Below, in pieces: positions 34,489 through 43,846 of a stretch of 64,000 nt of DNA; position 1 is the stretch's first letter; each line of letters opens with the position of its first letter. Under the pieces are notes generated by a model. That model did no database searches, was not told the origin of the DNA, and saw only the letters and a list, made by a program, of their open reading frames with translations. Both the position numbers and the translations under genes were made by a program. The stretch lies in the NCBI GenBank assembly GCA_024104275.1, contig JAGGHK010000002.1:109993-173992 (forward strand), in the 5' to 3' direction. The DNA comes from Bifidobacterium sp. (GTDB taxonomy: Bacteria > Actinomycetota > Actinomycetes > Actinomycetales > Bifidobacteriaceae).

Positions 34489-35487
34489 TCACTCTTCGGT
34501 GACGTCGCCTTTCACCAACTCATGAAGCATCTGTTCGCAGGTCAGGCCGTGCTTCAAGACGTCATTCATCGTGCTGGCAAGCGGGGTGGGCACGCCGAGC
34601 TGCTCGCCCATGCGCACCACGGCTTCCGTCGTGGGCACACCTTCGGCGACGCCGTTGCTGACTTTCGTCGCTTCCTCGACGCTCATGCCACGGCCGAGAT
34701 TCGCGCCAAAGGTGTAATTGCGGCTCAGCGGCGAGCCGCAGGTGGCGATCAGGTCGCCGACACCTGCCAGACCGTGGAAGGTCTTGGCTTCGGCGTGCGC
34801 GGCCTTCCCGAGTGCCGCAAGTTCCGCAAGACCGCGCGTCTCGATCATCGCGGCCGTGTTTTCGCCGTAACCGGCGCCGCGAGCCATACCAACCGCGAGC
34901 GCCACGACGTTTTTGAGAGACCCGCACATCTCCACACCGACGACATCAGTGGTGACAAACGCCTTGAAATATGGGGTCTTGCAGGCAAGTGCCACGGTTT
35001 TGGCGTTGTCGATATCCTCGCAGGCAACCACCGTTGCGCTTGGCTGGCGGTCGGCCACTTCCTTGCTGAGATTCGGCCCGGAAATCGCAACGAAACGCTC
35101 AACCGGCAAACCGCCCAACGCCTCACGCACTACTTCGTCCATTCGCTTGCCGGTAGTGCGTTCGATGCCCTTCATCAGCGACACCACAATGGCTTTGGAA
35201 TCAATGAGCGGCGCAAAAAGCTCCAGCGCCTCGCGTGCATGCTGGGCCGCGATGGCGACGACGACGATCTGCGCCTCTTTCACCGCCTCGGCCCGATCAC
35301 CGGTGGCGGTCATATTGTCGGGAAGGCGCTTGACGCTGGGAAGACGCACCCCGTTGTAGTGGTGGTCGCGGATGCCTTCGACGATTTCAGGTTCGCGCGC
35401 CCACATCGTCACGTCGTTGCCTGCGTCCGCAAGCACCTGGCCGAACGCCGTCCCCCAAGCACCAGCCCCAAGTACGCTCACCTTCAT
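34489..35487 (-). CDS. gpsA: Glycerol-3-phosphate dehydrogenase [NAD(P)+]
   Basis: GpsA reduces dihydroxyacetone phosphate to sn-glycerol-3-phosphate for phospholipids. I set the start at 35487 (MKVSVLGAGAWG) with an AAGGAG site; 17 upstream codons are non-conserved. It has 332 residues, normal for the family. The Rossmann motif GAGAWGTAFG lies at about 7-16, KGIE at about 107-110, and the catalytic C-terminal domain has the CGSLKN motif (about 193-198) and the LAGVGDLIATC signature (about 249-259). The acyltransferase gene upstream on the same strand belongs to the same pathway. Confidence 0.95.
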   Translation of the reverse strand: MKVSVLGAGAWGTAFGQVLADAGNDVTMWAREPEIVEGIRDHHYNGVRLPSVKRLPDNMTATGDRAEAVKEAQIVVVAIAAQHAREALELFAPLIDSKAIVVSLMKGIERTTGKRMDEVVREALGGLPVERFVAISGPNLSKEVADRQPSATVVACEDIDNAKTVALACKTPYFKAFVTTDVVGVEMCGSLKNVVALAVGMARGAGYGENTAAMIETRGLAELAALGKAAHAEAKTFHGLAGVGDLIATCGSPLSRNYTFGANLGRGMSVEEATKVSNGVAEGVPTTEAVVRMGEQLGVPTPLASTMNDVLKHGLTCEQMLHELVKGDVTEE

Positions 35488-35653
35488 AATCTGCTCCTTC
35501 GCACCGCTAGCTTCCTCCATAATAGTGGCGATTATCACCTTCCGTTATGGATTCGCCGAGCGCACGCCCTGCCGTCAAGAACTCAACCATTGTGCCCCAT
35601 CACCGGCAACTACGTCAACTCCATAGCTCGTCGTATCCCATCGAATTCAACCT

Positions 35654-35729
35654 CTTGGCGCGCCAAGTGGCCTATTTTAACGACATTGATGCTCAATTCT
35701 GCGATTTCCGAGCCTCTTGGCGCGCCAAG
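35654..35729. repeat. 62-bp-period palindrome array B (2 copies)
   Basis: CTTGGCGCGCCAAG lies at 35654-35667 and 35716-35729, exactly 62 bp apart. The second copy extends to the perfect 20-bp palindrome CCTCTTGGCGCGCCAAGAGG. The 48-bp spacer has ATTGA-tgc-TCAAT at its middle and GGC/GCC at its ends, so it is a weak dyad. It has ATTCT at spacer positions 29-33 like array A. The array lies between plsC (ends 35749) and gpsA (starts 35487), both on the minus strand. Confidence 0.93.
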
Positions 35730-35748
35730 AGGTCCAAAAAATGAATAA

Positions 35749-36636
35749 TCAGCGGCGCGGCTTACGGCTCATCGTCCGGAAATCCCAATAGCCCTCGGCG
35801 GGCGGCTGCTCTCCGCGAATCTCGGCCATAATGGTTTCCATACGCTCGCGGATGCGCGTGGTGAGCTCCGTGACCAGTTCCATAGGCGGCTCGACACCCC
35901 ACGAATCGCTGCTTTTGAGTAGGTCGCCATAATCCAACGCGTCGTCATAGCACATCACCACGTTCTTGCGCGGCCACGGCCACCAATGATTGATGCTCGC
36001 CGCACCCCACGTCACCGCACAATAGAGCGGTATCTGGTAACCAAGCCGGCGCGAGGACTCAAGCGCGATGATGCCGACGCCGTCCTTAAGACTCATCGGC
36101 CACTTGAGCGGATCGCGCGAAAGCGTGCCTTCCGGCCAGACCGTCAGCGGACGACCGGAGGTGAGGATGTCGATGGATTCCTTCTCGATTTCGATGGCCT
36201 TGCCGCTGCGGCGTGGCACGGGCTGCATACCTACCAGCTGGAACCAACGCCCGATAATCGGCCAGTGCGCCATCTCGGCCTTGGCCATGTAACGCGGGCG
36301 GCGACCCATATGGAATAGTGCGTCCATCGGAATGAAAACGTCATACATTGTCACGTGCGTCGCTGCCGTAATGAACGGGCCGGTTTCGGGAACGTGCTCA
36401 AGCCCCCACGCATAGACTTTGCTATGTACGCGAAGCACCATGGAAACGGCGTCGAGCAAACGCTTGGTACCCTTGGGATTCTGTGCCTCGATCTCCGCGG
36501 TGTTCACCTTGCGAGGGCCGGTCGGGAGATATTGCGTCGGATCGACCAAATGGTGACGACGCCCCAGAAGCTCCACTTGCGCATCGCTCAAGGGCTTGAC
36601 AGCCGAACGCGGCGACGGTTTTCCTTTGGAAGTCAT
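35749..36636 (-). CDS. plsC: 1-acyl-sn-glycerol-3-phosphate acyltransferase
   Basis: This is a 295-residue acyltransferase of the PlsC type that makes phosphatidic acid at the membrane. I chose the start MTSKGKPSPRS at 36636; the 64 upstream codons are not protein-like. The catalytic HxxxxD motif is HVTMYD (about 104-109), followed by the glycerol-phosphate binding region with RRSGKAIE and the WPEGTLSRD motif (EGT, about 172-180). No N-terminal membrane anchor is obvious. It lies directly upstream of gpsA on the same strand, so both are phospholipid genes, but repeat array B separates them. Confidence 0.88.
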   Translation of the reverse strand: MTSKGKPSPRSAVKPLSDAQVELLGRRHHLVDPTQYLPTGPRKVNTAEIEAQNPKGTKRLLDAVSMVLRVHSKVYAWGLEHVPETGPFITAATHVTMYDVFIPMDALFHMGRRPRYMAKAEMAHWPIIGRWFQLVGMQPVPRRSGKAIEIEKESIDILTSGRPLTVWPEGTLSRDPLKWPMSLKDGVGIIALESSRRLGYQIPLYCAVTWGAASINHWWPWPRKNVVMCYDDALDYGDLLKSSDSWGVEPPMELVTELTTRIRERMETIMAEIRGEQPPAEGYWDFRTMSRKPRR

Positions 36637-36975
36637 GCCCCTATTGTGCCTCGGGGCGGCGAACTCGGGAATGCGACCTATCCTCGCTTGCATCGATAGC
36701 ATACCTATTTGCGACTTTTTACTTGCTTGCTCGGACCGACTAAGCGAAAAGGCAAAAAACATACAGATACCAGTTAAAACATCATTGTTGGAGGAAAGTC
36801 GCTTTATATATACAAAACCATTATGCAAACGACTTATCTTGCGGACGCCTTATCCGATTCCTGAAACCAACAGCGCCACAGTAATCACGGCGTTATTCCT
36901 CCACCTCCAAAACACTTCTTGGCGGTTGGTCGGTTCGCGTAATCGTCGTCCTATTATTTTCGACACACCTACTCA

Positions 36976-36999
36976 ATACCGACCGTTGGTATGTATAAT
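36976..36999 (+). promoter_or_regulatory. TetR operator with overlapping -10
   Basis: ATACCGACCGTTGGTAT (36976-36992) is a near-perfect 17-bp dyad followed by TATAAT at 36994-36999. The same motif recurs at 37900, before the MFS gene, giving the consensus ATACCGACCGTCGGTAT. It lies about 115 bp upstream of the TetR gene. The 471-bp gap 36637-37107 holds no other recognisable feature. Confidence 0.75.
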
Positions 37000-37107
37000 G
37001 ATGACAACAAGATTGAATTGGTTCCGAACGAAGTGAAATAGCTCTATTTATGAGTCTGCCGCATATCGGATATCACGAATTCGACACGCTTATCAAGGAG
37101 ACACCGC

Positions 37108-37818
37108 ATGGCACGCAACGCACATCCCGAGGTGACCAGGCGCCGCATACTCGACGCGGCGCAGAAACTGTTTGCCACCAAAGGTTACGAAAACACCTCA
37201 ATCCAAGACATCCTCGACGAACTCGGCGACCTCTCCAAAGGCGCGATCTACCACCACTTCAAGTCCAAACTGGACATTCTCGACGCCATCAGCGACGAAG
37301 ACAACCGAAAAGCCTCCGCCCAGTATGACGCCCTTCTGAATCGCAAAGACCTCAACGGCCTACAGAAGATCCGTGAACTGTTCCTCGGCACGATCACCGA
37401 CACGGAACACGTCGAGCGCCTGAAAGGCCTGCTCCCAACCATCGACGACCCGCAGAATCTCGCCGAAAGCATCGGGACATGGACACACACCCTACCCGGC
37501 GACCTGCGCAAGCTCATCGATTCTGGTATCGTCGACGGCTCCATCATCACGGATTACCCGCAGGAGGCCGCTGAGCTCATCACACTGCTGATGAACATGT
37601 GGTTCATGCCCAATTTCTACCCTGGTACCCGCAGCGTTTTGCGGCACCGCGCACAATGTCTGGCCACCATCTGCGTCTCCATCGGAGTGCCGGTGCTCAC
37701 CAACGACATGATCGACCAGCTAGCCGATTTCTACTCGCAGATTCAGGCTTCCGATTCCCCGAACAATTCCAAAGGCGGAAACACAAAACGTAGAAAGGCC
37801 GGAAGTAAGGAAGCCTAG
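37108..37818 (+). CDS. TetR/AcrR-family repressor of adjacent MFS exporter
   Basis: This is a 236-residue TetR regulator. Its DNA-binding region is very standard: RRRILDAAQKLFATKGYENTS (about 10-30, in two blocks), IQDILDELGDLSKGAIYHHFKSK (about 31-53). The C-terminal ligand domain (about 60-220) is unassigned, and the tail is basic. AAGGAGA precedes the ATG. The gene is 127 bp upstream of an MFS exporter, and both promoters carry the same 17-bp dyad, so it should repress itself and the exporter. The inducer is unknown. Confidence 0.92.
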   Translation: MARNAHPEVTRRRILDAAQKLFATKGYENTSIQDILDELGDLSKGAIYHHFKSKLDILDAISDEDNRKASAQYDALLNRKDLNGLQKIRELFLGTITDTEHVERLKGLLPTIDDPQNLAESIGTWTHTLPGDLRKLIDSGIVDGSIITDYPQEAAELITLLMNMWFMPNFYPGTRSVLRHRAQCLATICVSIGVPVLTNDMIDQLADFYSQIQASDSPNNSKGGNTKRRKAGSKEA

Positions 37819-37899
37819 AAATAACGCTTCTTAACCGCAGGCTTAATAAGCAAACAATTTCTCACCGACAATACCATAATCAATCATTATCAATTTTAC

Positions 37900-37916
37900 A
37901 TACCGTCGGTCGGTAT
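37900..37916 (+). promoter_or_regulatory. TetR operator before MFS gene
   Basis: ATACCGTCGGTCGGTAT is a 17-bp dyad that differs in only three positions from the copy at 36976. It ends 30 bp before the ATG of the exporter and so would block transcription or the start region. It supports a two-promoter repressor circuit. Confidence 0.75.
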
Positions 37917-37945
37917 TTAAATTAAAAGCTTCCTAAGGACGAAAT

Positions 37946-39388
37946 ATGGCTGACCTCGATAACGCAAAAGACCAGAAACATATCAACGAAACAGAGCTTG
38001 AAAATTCCGTTCCCATCAACGAATCCGCGCAAGCGAGGGCAGAGCAAACGCATGGCGCACAGGGCGATAACAAAACTAGACAACTCCACCTTCGGGTTGC
38101 GTCACCGTTGCGTTCCGGCAACTTCATCCTGCTCATCGCCGGACAGGGGCTCTCGCTGTTCGGCAACACGATGCTGCGCTTCGCGATGTCGATGTGGGTG
38201 CTCGACAAAACCGGCTCAGCCACCGTCTTCGCTACGATGCTTTCCGTCTCCATCGTTCCGACCATCCTGCTCATGCCGTTCGGCGGGGTGGTCGCCGACC
38301 GTGTCAACCGTCGGACCATGATGGTCGCGCTCGATGCCGTCAGCGGATGCGTGGTGCTGGCCGCAACCCTCGCGTTTGGCCTTATGGAAACCCACACCAT
38401 CGTTTCGATCGCGGTTCTGCTCATCACCCTCTCTGCACTCGACGCGCTCGAGTCCCCCACCGTCAGCGCCGCCATTCCCCAAATGCTCGGACGGAAGGAC
38501 ACCGTGCTGCTGCGCCGCGCCCAAGCGATTTCCAGCCAAGTCAACGCCATCATGCAAATTGTCCCGACCTTCGCCGGCGGTGCGCTTTATGCCCTAATCG
38601 GCATCCGCACTATGCTCGGCGCCACGACCGTTTGCTTCTTCGCCACCGCCGGTTTGGAATGTTTTATCAAGCTCAGTACGATACATCATCATGGAACAAT
38701 AAAAACGGATAATCTGAAATCCACGTCCAACAAACAGAGCATGCTCAAGGTGTTCCTCGCCGACATCCGCGACGCCGCGGCGTTCTTTAAAGCCAACCCG
38801 ACACTGCTGGAACTCGTTGCCGTCACGGCCGCACTCAACTTCTTCCTCAACGGGGTCTCATCCGTCGGCTCACCATATATCATCCGCACAGCGCTTGGTT
38901 TCGGAGCCGACATCTACGGCTATTCGGACGGCATCATGAGCCTCGTCTCGCTGCTCGACACCCTGTTGACCACCGCGGTGGCCGCGAAACTGTTCATGCG
39001 CCACATGCCGGCAACCATCTATGCCGCAGCCCTCTGTTTCGCGCCGATCGCCATGGTCTTCGCGCTGCCGGTAAGCAGGTGGGCGAAACTGGTCACGTTC
39101 ATTGCCGCATTCTGCCTGATCACGCTTTGCATCGACTTCACCAACATCATCGCGACTCCGACGTTTATGACGCTTATCCCTGACGAGCTGATGGGCAAAA
39201 TCGGTGCGTTCATTTCAGCCGTCAGCCTTTGCGCGGCGCCACTGGGACAAATGGCTTACGGCCTGCTGTTCGACCGCGTCTCGGTTGCACCGATTATGGC
39301 CGGCACCGGCGTCTGTCTGGCGATCGGCGCGTTGGTCCTCACACCGATGTGCAGAAAATTCAAAGACGAAAAAGCCACGAAACAGTAA
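37946..39388 (+). CDS. MFS exporter (MFS_3/enterobactin-exporter-like)
   Basis: This is a 480-residue major facilitator protein with about 12 membrane segments from residue 60. The first segment (FILLIAGQGLSLFGNTMLRFA, in part) and the loop GGVVADRVNRRTMMVALDAVSG (about 112-133, in two blocks) are typical of the MFS_3 group, which exports drugs, macrolides or siderophores. The loop near 245-265 is hydrophilic and cytoplasmic. A TAAGGACG site precedes the ATG. It is preceded by a TetR operator and a TetR gene, so it is probably induced by its substrate. Confidence 0.88.
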   Translation: MADLDNAKDQKHINETELENSVPINESAQARAEQTHGAQGDNKTRQLHLRVASPLRSGNFILLIAGQGLSLFGNTMLRFAMSMWVLDKTGSATVFATMLSVSIVPTILLMPFGGVVADRVNRRTMMVALDAVSGCVVLAATLAFGLMETHTIVSIAVLLITLSALDALESPTVSAAIPQMLGRKDTVLLRRAQAISSQVNAIMQIVPTFAGGALYALIGIRTMLGATTVCFFATAGLECFIKLSTIHHHGTIKTDNLKSTSNKQSMLKVFLADIRDAAAFFKANPTLLELVAVTAALNFFLNGVSSVGSPYIIRTALGFGADIYGYSDGIMSLVSLLDTLLTTAVAAKLFMRHMPATIYAAALCFAPIAMVFALPVSRWAKLVTFIAAFCLITLCIDFTNIIATPTFMTLIPDELMGKIGAFISAVSLCAAPLGQMAYGLLFDRVSVAPIMAGTGVCLAIGALVLTPMCRKFKDEKATKQ

Positions 39389-39442
39389 CAGATAAAGTAA
39401 TACAGATTTTATACGAAAGAAAATCCTAAAAATCCATATCAA

Positions 39443-40966
39443 TCATTCTGATGGCGGGGCCGGAGGCGCGCCGACCAACCCAAGCCGTGTCAACGGGGAG
39501 GCAGTCAGCTGACGTACGGCAAGCGTAAGTCCGGAGATGAGGCAACCGACACCGATGATGGCGGCCATGGTCAACGCGCACGCGCAATTCTTGGCCCACA
39601 TAGCCATCATGCCGAGCCCAGGGTAAATCTGCCAGAACATATAGCCAGCGTAAACACAGGAAACCACGCCGAAAGTAATCATAATGCTGCCGACAATCTG
39701 GATGCTGGCCGATGACATACGGCTGCCAGGGCTGTCCATGCCGGATTTGCGCGTAAACGCGAGTGCAAGCATCATCAGTCCGCCGCCAATCAAGAGTGAC
39801 ATCAGCACGTCGGATGGGCGATGCCAGCGACAAACAACCAGAGACACTGCGACAAGGATGCCATACGCTCCCCCAAGCACCGCGACCAGCGCACGCCAGA
39901 CGCGCGGGACCACGACAAGCAATGCCAGCACACAAGCAATGGCAAGCAGCGCATGTCCCGACGGAGCCGTGTTGCTGTGCGAGGAAGCGATACGCGTGAT
40001 CATCGGACGTGGCAAAAGGCGCTTGAGCCACGAGGCACCGTAAGCGACAATGCCAAACACCGCCACCTGCCCCAACAGCCACCAACGCTTGCGAACCACG
40101 ACAACGACAAGGGCGAGCAAAGCTATCAACAAACTGATTATGGGAATCGTGGCTCGGTAACTCAATGCCCGAGAGACCACGACAATCCAAGACGGAACAG
40201 CACCTTCAAGATTTTGCCATACAATTTCATCGAAATTCTGGCCTTGCAAGGTATGCACGCCGAACCAATAAACCCCAGCAGCGGCCGCGAGGCAAATTAA
40301 GGCGAGCACCACGGCGAGCACACAGCTGGATACCCTGGGGCGAACGGTCAGCGGGTCAATCTGGGCAAGTCCCTTTTCGACCTCGGCTTCGTCTTCGGAA
40401 ACGGTTCCGGAAACGGTTTCGGAAACGGTTTCGGAAACGTCCCCGTTCGAGATTGCAGCGGAAAATTCGACATCGGACTTGCCTGAACTTGCGTCGGCGA
40501 CCAAGGCGCTATCGACCGAAACCTTGTCGCCACCGTCGAACGCCGCGTTTTCGCTGCCGAAAGCCACAAAGTTCACCGGTTCGGGCTGGCCGGATCCGGC
40601 AGGTGCAGTGGACGAATCATTGACAGGCTGAGCTTCGTTTGAAGATGAAGAGTTATGCAACGGTTCATCCGTAGGCCGGTTGCGGCTCAAGGAGCCATTG
40701 GGTTCGACCTCGGGCGCGGATAGAGGTTTCCCGGAGAGGTGGCCATCTCTAAATTGGCCACCTATGGATTGTCCACCCGCGGATGGGCCCGTTTGTCCCA
40801 GTTTCGCGTCAGAGGCCGGGCTGGCGCTCTGAGGAGAAGCCGGCGTTGCGGCCTGAACTCGAGGAGGTACGGGAATCTGGATTTTGGCCTGATTACGCTG
40901 CTTGGGTTCGTCGGAATTACCGTTCGGTACAGCCTTCGGGACCTGCCCATTGGAATCGTCAGTCAT
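39443..40966 (-). CDS. PAP2-superfamily membrane phosphatase
   Basis: This protein of about 507 residues is counted from ATG 40966; a GTG 21 bp upstream is the alternative. About residues 1-215 are a hydrophilic, Pro/Ser/Asp-rich cytoplasmic arm. The rest has about eight membrane segments. The PAP2 motifs are KRLLPRP (about 319-325), PSGHALL (about 340-346) and CRWHRPSDV (about 383-391), corresponding to KX6RP, PSGH and R-H-D. Substrates could be undecaprenyl pyrophosphate or phosphatidic acid. The arm contains an in-frame 12-bp repeat (SETV units). Confidence 0.87.
   Translation of the reverse strand: MTDDSNGQVPKAVPNGNSDEPKQRNQAKIQIPVPPRVQAATPASPQSASPASDAKLGQTGPSAGGQSIGGQFRDGHLSGKPLSAPEVEPNGSLSRNRPTDEPLHNSSSSNEAQPVNDSSTAPAGSGQPEPVNFVAFGSENAAFDGGDKVSVDSALVADASSGKSDVEFSAAISNGDVSETVSETVSGTVSEDEAEVEKGLAQIDPLTVRPRVSSCVLAVVLALICLAAAAGVYWFGVHTLQGQNFDEIVWQNLEGAVPSWIVVVSRALSYRATIPIISLLIALLALVVVVVRKRWWLLGQVAVFGIVAYGASWLKRLLPRPMITRIASSHSNTAPSGHALLAIACVLALLVVVPRVWRALVAVLGGAYGILVAVSLVVCRWHRPSDVLMSLLIGGGLMMLALAFTRKSGMDSPGSRMSSASIQIVGSIMITFGVVSCVYAGYMFWQIYPGLGMMAMWAKNCACALTMAAIIGVGCLISGLTLAVRQLTASPLTRLGLVGAPPAPPSE
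40397..40439 (-). repeat. In-frame 12-bp tandem repeat in PAP2 gene
   Basis: GGAAACG recurs at 40397, 40409, 40421 and 40433, a 12-bp period of four copies. It encodes VSETVSETVSGTVSED in the N-terminal arm of the PAP2 protein. Because the unit is a multiple of three, copy changes would alter the length of the disordered arm without breaking the frame. Confidence 0.85.
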
Positions 40967-41112
40967 GGTTTTCAGTTTAGATGGCACAGACTACGAGCGT
41001 GCCTCCTCGCGAATCTCAGGCCGGAATATCTACAAGTCGTTCAAAATAGACACGCACGACACTAAGACTCACTAAGACTGATGCGACGCATGAAATTGCG
41101 CCGAACGTAAAA

Positions 41113-41136
41113 GGAGACCCGCCGAAACGGGTCTCC
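41113..41136 (-). terminator. Orphan minus-strand terminator
   Basis: GGAGACCCG (41113-41121) pairs with CGGGTCTCC (41128-41136) around CCGAAA. On the minus strand it ends TTTTACG. No intact minus-strand gene lies upstream of it, which fits the idea of a decayed gene at 41166-41279. Confidence 0.6.
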
Positions 41137-41165
41137 CGACAAGTCCAACTGAAAAGCAGATAACT

Positions 41166-41279
41166 TCACAACTCCATCGTCGTAACGGTAAGCTTTATCA
41201 TCGGCCCGTTCAACGTAATAGCCATCGAGACCTTGTCTTTTTGTGGATCTGCCCTGTTCAGTTTTGCTTGTAGTTCATA
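41166..41279 (-). pseudogene. Possible decayed C-terminal gene fragment
   Basis: On the minus strand about 37 codons read ELQAKLNRADPQKDKVS followed by MAITLNGPMIKLTVTTMEL and TGA (41166-41168). The composition looks protein-like and a terminator follows, but the frame is closed upstream by TAA and there is no start. It is probably the remnant of a lost gene. I recognise no family. Confidence 0.3.
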
Positions 41280-41596
41280 TTATGTATCATCAGCCCGGCA
41301 GATACAAATCGGAAAGGCCGTTTGTGCGCTAATGGTAGCTAACGTTTTCTTTCTGCTTGTAATGCACATAAAATGTTATGTTCTGGCCTGTTCTATGAGC
41401 CGATTGTGCGTTTTTGTCGTTTCGTTGTTCCTGCAGCGTAACCACTAGTAATACATACAGCAAACGTCGAAATAATGCCCTGCGTTTATGCACATTCCGG
41501 GCCAATCACGGTGTACAAAAAATTAGTTATCCACAATATGGTGAATTCTGCGTTTCTTGCCTTCCATAGCTCTATGGCAATGCTTAGAGTAGGTAT

Positions 41597-43825
41597 ATGG
41601 CACAGATTTTTGACGCACCCTCGAAGGCGCTGCTCCGCAGCCAGATCGCCGAGCATATCGCCGAGACCGAGAAGTCCGACAAGCGCAAGGCGCTGCCGGA
41701 AGAGCAACCGTTGCCCGCGGACCGCTACTTCGATCGCGAGCTGAGCTGGCTCAAATTCAACAAGCGCGTACTCGAGATGGCGGAGGACCCTGAAGTCCCG
41801 CTGCTGGAACGCGCCAATTTCGCAGGCATCTTCGCCTCGAACCTTGACGAGTACTTCATGGTGCGCGTCGCCGGTCTCAAGCGTCGCATCGACACCGGCA
41901 TCGCGGTGACCTCGGCCTCCGGGCTGAGCCCGCGCCAGCAGCTACGCTCCATCAGCGAGACCGCTCACGAGCTGCAGGCCGAGCACGCCAACGAAGCCAT
42001 CAAACATATTCTTCCCGAACTGGCGAAGGAACATATCGTCTTGCTGAGCTGGGACAGGCTCACCAGCGCCGAGCAGGAACGCCTTTCGCGCTATTACCGT
42101 CAGCAGGTCTTCCCGGTTCTGACGCCGCTCGCCTTCGACCCGGCGCACCCGTTCCCCTACATTTCCGGCGGATCGCTGAACCTTGCGGTCTTGGTGGAGA
42201 ACCCGAACAGCGGCAAGACGCATTTCGCGCGCGTCAAGGTTCCCGACAACCTGAACCGTTTGGTGCCCGTCGATGACCTGACCGACGAGGAAAGCCGCGA
42301 GGAACGCTATGGCTTCATCACCATGGAGAACCTCATCATCGCCCACCTCGAATCGCTTTTCCCGGGCATGATCATCAAGGAGGCGCGCTCGTTCCGCGTC
42401 ACCCGTAACGAGGACATCGACGTCGAGGAGGATGACGCCGAGAACCTCTTGAACGCAATGGAGAAGGAACTGCTTCGCCGTCGTTTCGGGCCGCCGATTC
42501 GCCTTGAAATCAGCGATGCCACGAGCCCGTTCCTCTCCCAGCTTCTTGCACGCCGTCTGCGCGTCAATGAAGAAGAGATTTTCCGTCTGCCCGCGCCGCT
42601 GGACATGAAGCTGATGTTCGAGCTGCAGGACATCGACCGGCCGGACCTCAAAAACAAGCCGTTCATTCCGACCACGAACCGGCAGATCGCCACCGTCGAA
42701 TCGAGCCGTGCGCAGGACATCTTCGCCGCCATCCGCGAGCGCGATATCCTTCTGCACCACCCTTACGATTCGTTCTCCACATCGGTGCAGGCCTTCCTGG
42801 CCCAGGCCGCAGCCGACCCGAAGGTGCTGGCCATCAAGCAGACGCTTTACCGCACCTCCAGCAATTCGCCGATCATTGACGCGCTGGTCGATGCCGCGCA
42901 CGCCGGCAAGCAGGTCTTGGCGCTGGTCGAGATCAAGGCACGTTTCGACGAGGACGCCAACATCGCCTGGGCCCGCAAACTCGAACGCGCCGGCGTCCAC
43001 GTCGTCTACGGCATCGTCGGTCTGAAGACGCACTGCAAGCTTTCTCTGGTCGTGCGCCAGGAAGCGGATGGCCTGCGTCGTTATTGCCACGTGGGCACCG
43101 GCAATTACAACCCGAAGACCGCTCGTCAATATACCGACCTCGGCCTGCTGACCTGCGATCCGGTGGTCGGGCAGGATCTGACACGCCTGTTCAACCAGCT
43201 TTCCGGCTATGCGCCGCGCTCCAGCTTCCATCGCCTGCTGGTCGCCCCGCGCACCTGCCGCAGCGGACTCATCCAGCGTATTCGCCGCGAGGAGGACGCC
43301 GCACGCGCCGGCCACGAATCCTGGATCAAGATCAAGGTCAATTCCATCGTCGATGAAAAGACCATTGACGCCCTCTACCGCGCCAGCCAGGCCGGAGTGA
43401 AAGTCGACCTCGTCGTACGTGGTATCTGTGGCCTGAAGCCTGGGGTTCCGGGCCTGAGCGAGAACATCCGCGTCCATTCCATCCTCGGCCGTTTCCTCGA
43501 GCACAGCCGCATCTACGCCTTCGCGAATTCCGCAGGTCCGCAAATCGGCGAAGGTCCGGCCTCCGGCCCAGAAGTCTGGATCGGTTCGGCCGACCTCATG
43601 CACCGCAACCTCGACCGCCGCGTGGAGGCTTTGGTGCGCATTACCGACCCTGAGGAAATCACCTCGCTCATCGATTACGTCGATCTGCAAATGGCCGATA
43701 CCACTTCGTCCTGGCACATGCAGCCGGACGGCACCTACATCCGTCATTCGCACGATAAGGATGGCAAGCCTCTGGTCGATTGCCAAGAGCTGCTGATCAA
43801 GACCCACCAGCGTGGTCGTAAATAA
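41597..43825 (+). CDS. ppk: Polyphosphate kinase 1
   Basis: PPK1 reversibly polymerises the gamma-phosphate of ATP into polyphosphate. It has 742 residues, normal for actinobacteria. The N domain opens with [19 protein letters not shown] (about 42-60). The middle part has [16 protein letters not shown]. The catalytic domain has [16 protein letters not shown] (about 411-426), the phosphorylated histidine in [12 protein letters not shown] (about 471-482), and [16 protein letters not shown] (about 500-515). The C-terminal phospholipase-D-like part ends with LIKTHQRG. It is followed after 21 bp by a Nudix gene, the order also found in mycobacteria. Confidence 0.96.
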   Translation: MAQIFDAPSKALLRSQIAEHIAETEKSDKRKALPEEQPLPADRYFDRELSWLKFNKRVLEMAEDPEVPLLERANFAGIFASNLDEYFMVRVAGLKRRIDTGIAVTSASGLSPRQQLRSISETAHELQAEHANEAIKHILPELAKEHIVLLSWDRLTSAEQERLSRYYRQQVFPVLTPLAFDPAHPFPYISGGSLNLAVLVENPNSGKTHFARVKVPDNLNRLVPVDDLTDEESREERYGFITMENLIIAHLESLFPGMIIKEARSFRVTRNEDIDVEEDDAENLLNAMEKELLRRRFGPPIRLEISDATSPFLSQLLARRLRVNEEEIFRLPAPLDMKLMFELQDIDRPDLKNKPFIPTTNRQIATVESSRAQDIFAAIRERDILLHHPYDSFSTSVQAFLAQAAADPKVLAIKQTLYRTSSNSPIIDALVDAAHAGKQVLALVEIKARFDEDANIAWARKLERAGVHVVYGIVGLKTHCKLSLVVRQEADGLRRYCHVGTGNYNPKTARQYTDLGLLTCDPVVGQDLTRLFNQLSGYAPRSSFHRLLVAPRTCRSGLIQRIRREEDAARAGHESWIKIKVNSIVDEKTIDALYRASQAGVKVDLVVRGICGLKPGVPGLSENIRVHSILGRFLEHSRIYAFANSAGPQIGEGPASGPEVWIGSADLMHRNLDRRVEALVRITDPEEITSLIDYVDLQMADTTSSWHMQPDGTYIRHSHDKDGKPLVDCQELLIKTHQRGRK

Positions 43826-43846
43826 CAATCGAGAAGTGGGCGGTAG

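Larger units (their letters stand above)
40967..41596. other. Intergenic region PAP2/ppk
   Basis: These 630 bp hold no intact gene. They contain an orphan minus-strand terminator (41113-41136), a possible decayed gene end (41166-41279), and a single perfect DnaA box TTATCCACA at 41527-41535, 62 bp before the ppk start. A plus-strand hydrophobic open frame (41233-41448) lacks a start signal and is not called. Confidence 0.5.

Noticed and set aside
41233-41448. Small hydrophobic plus-strand ORF
   Set aside because: It has no ribosome site, starts at a non-ATG codon, and overlaps the better supported gene remnant on the minus strand.
41942-43828. Minus-strand ORF of 628 codons
   Set aside because: It lies entirely antisense to ppk, whose motifs are complete. 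The minus frame shows no domain and arises from GC-rich codon bias.
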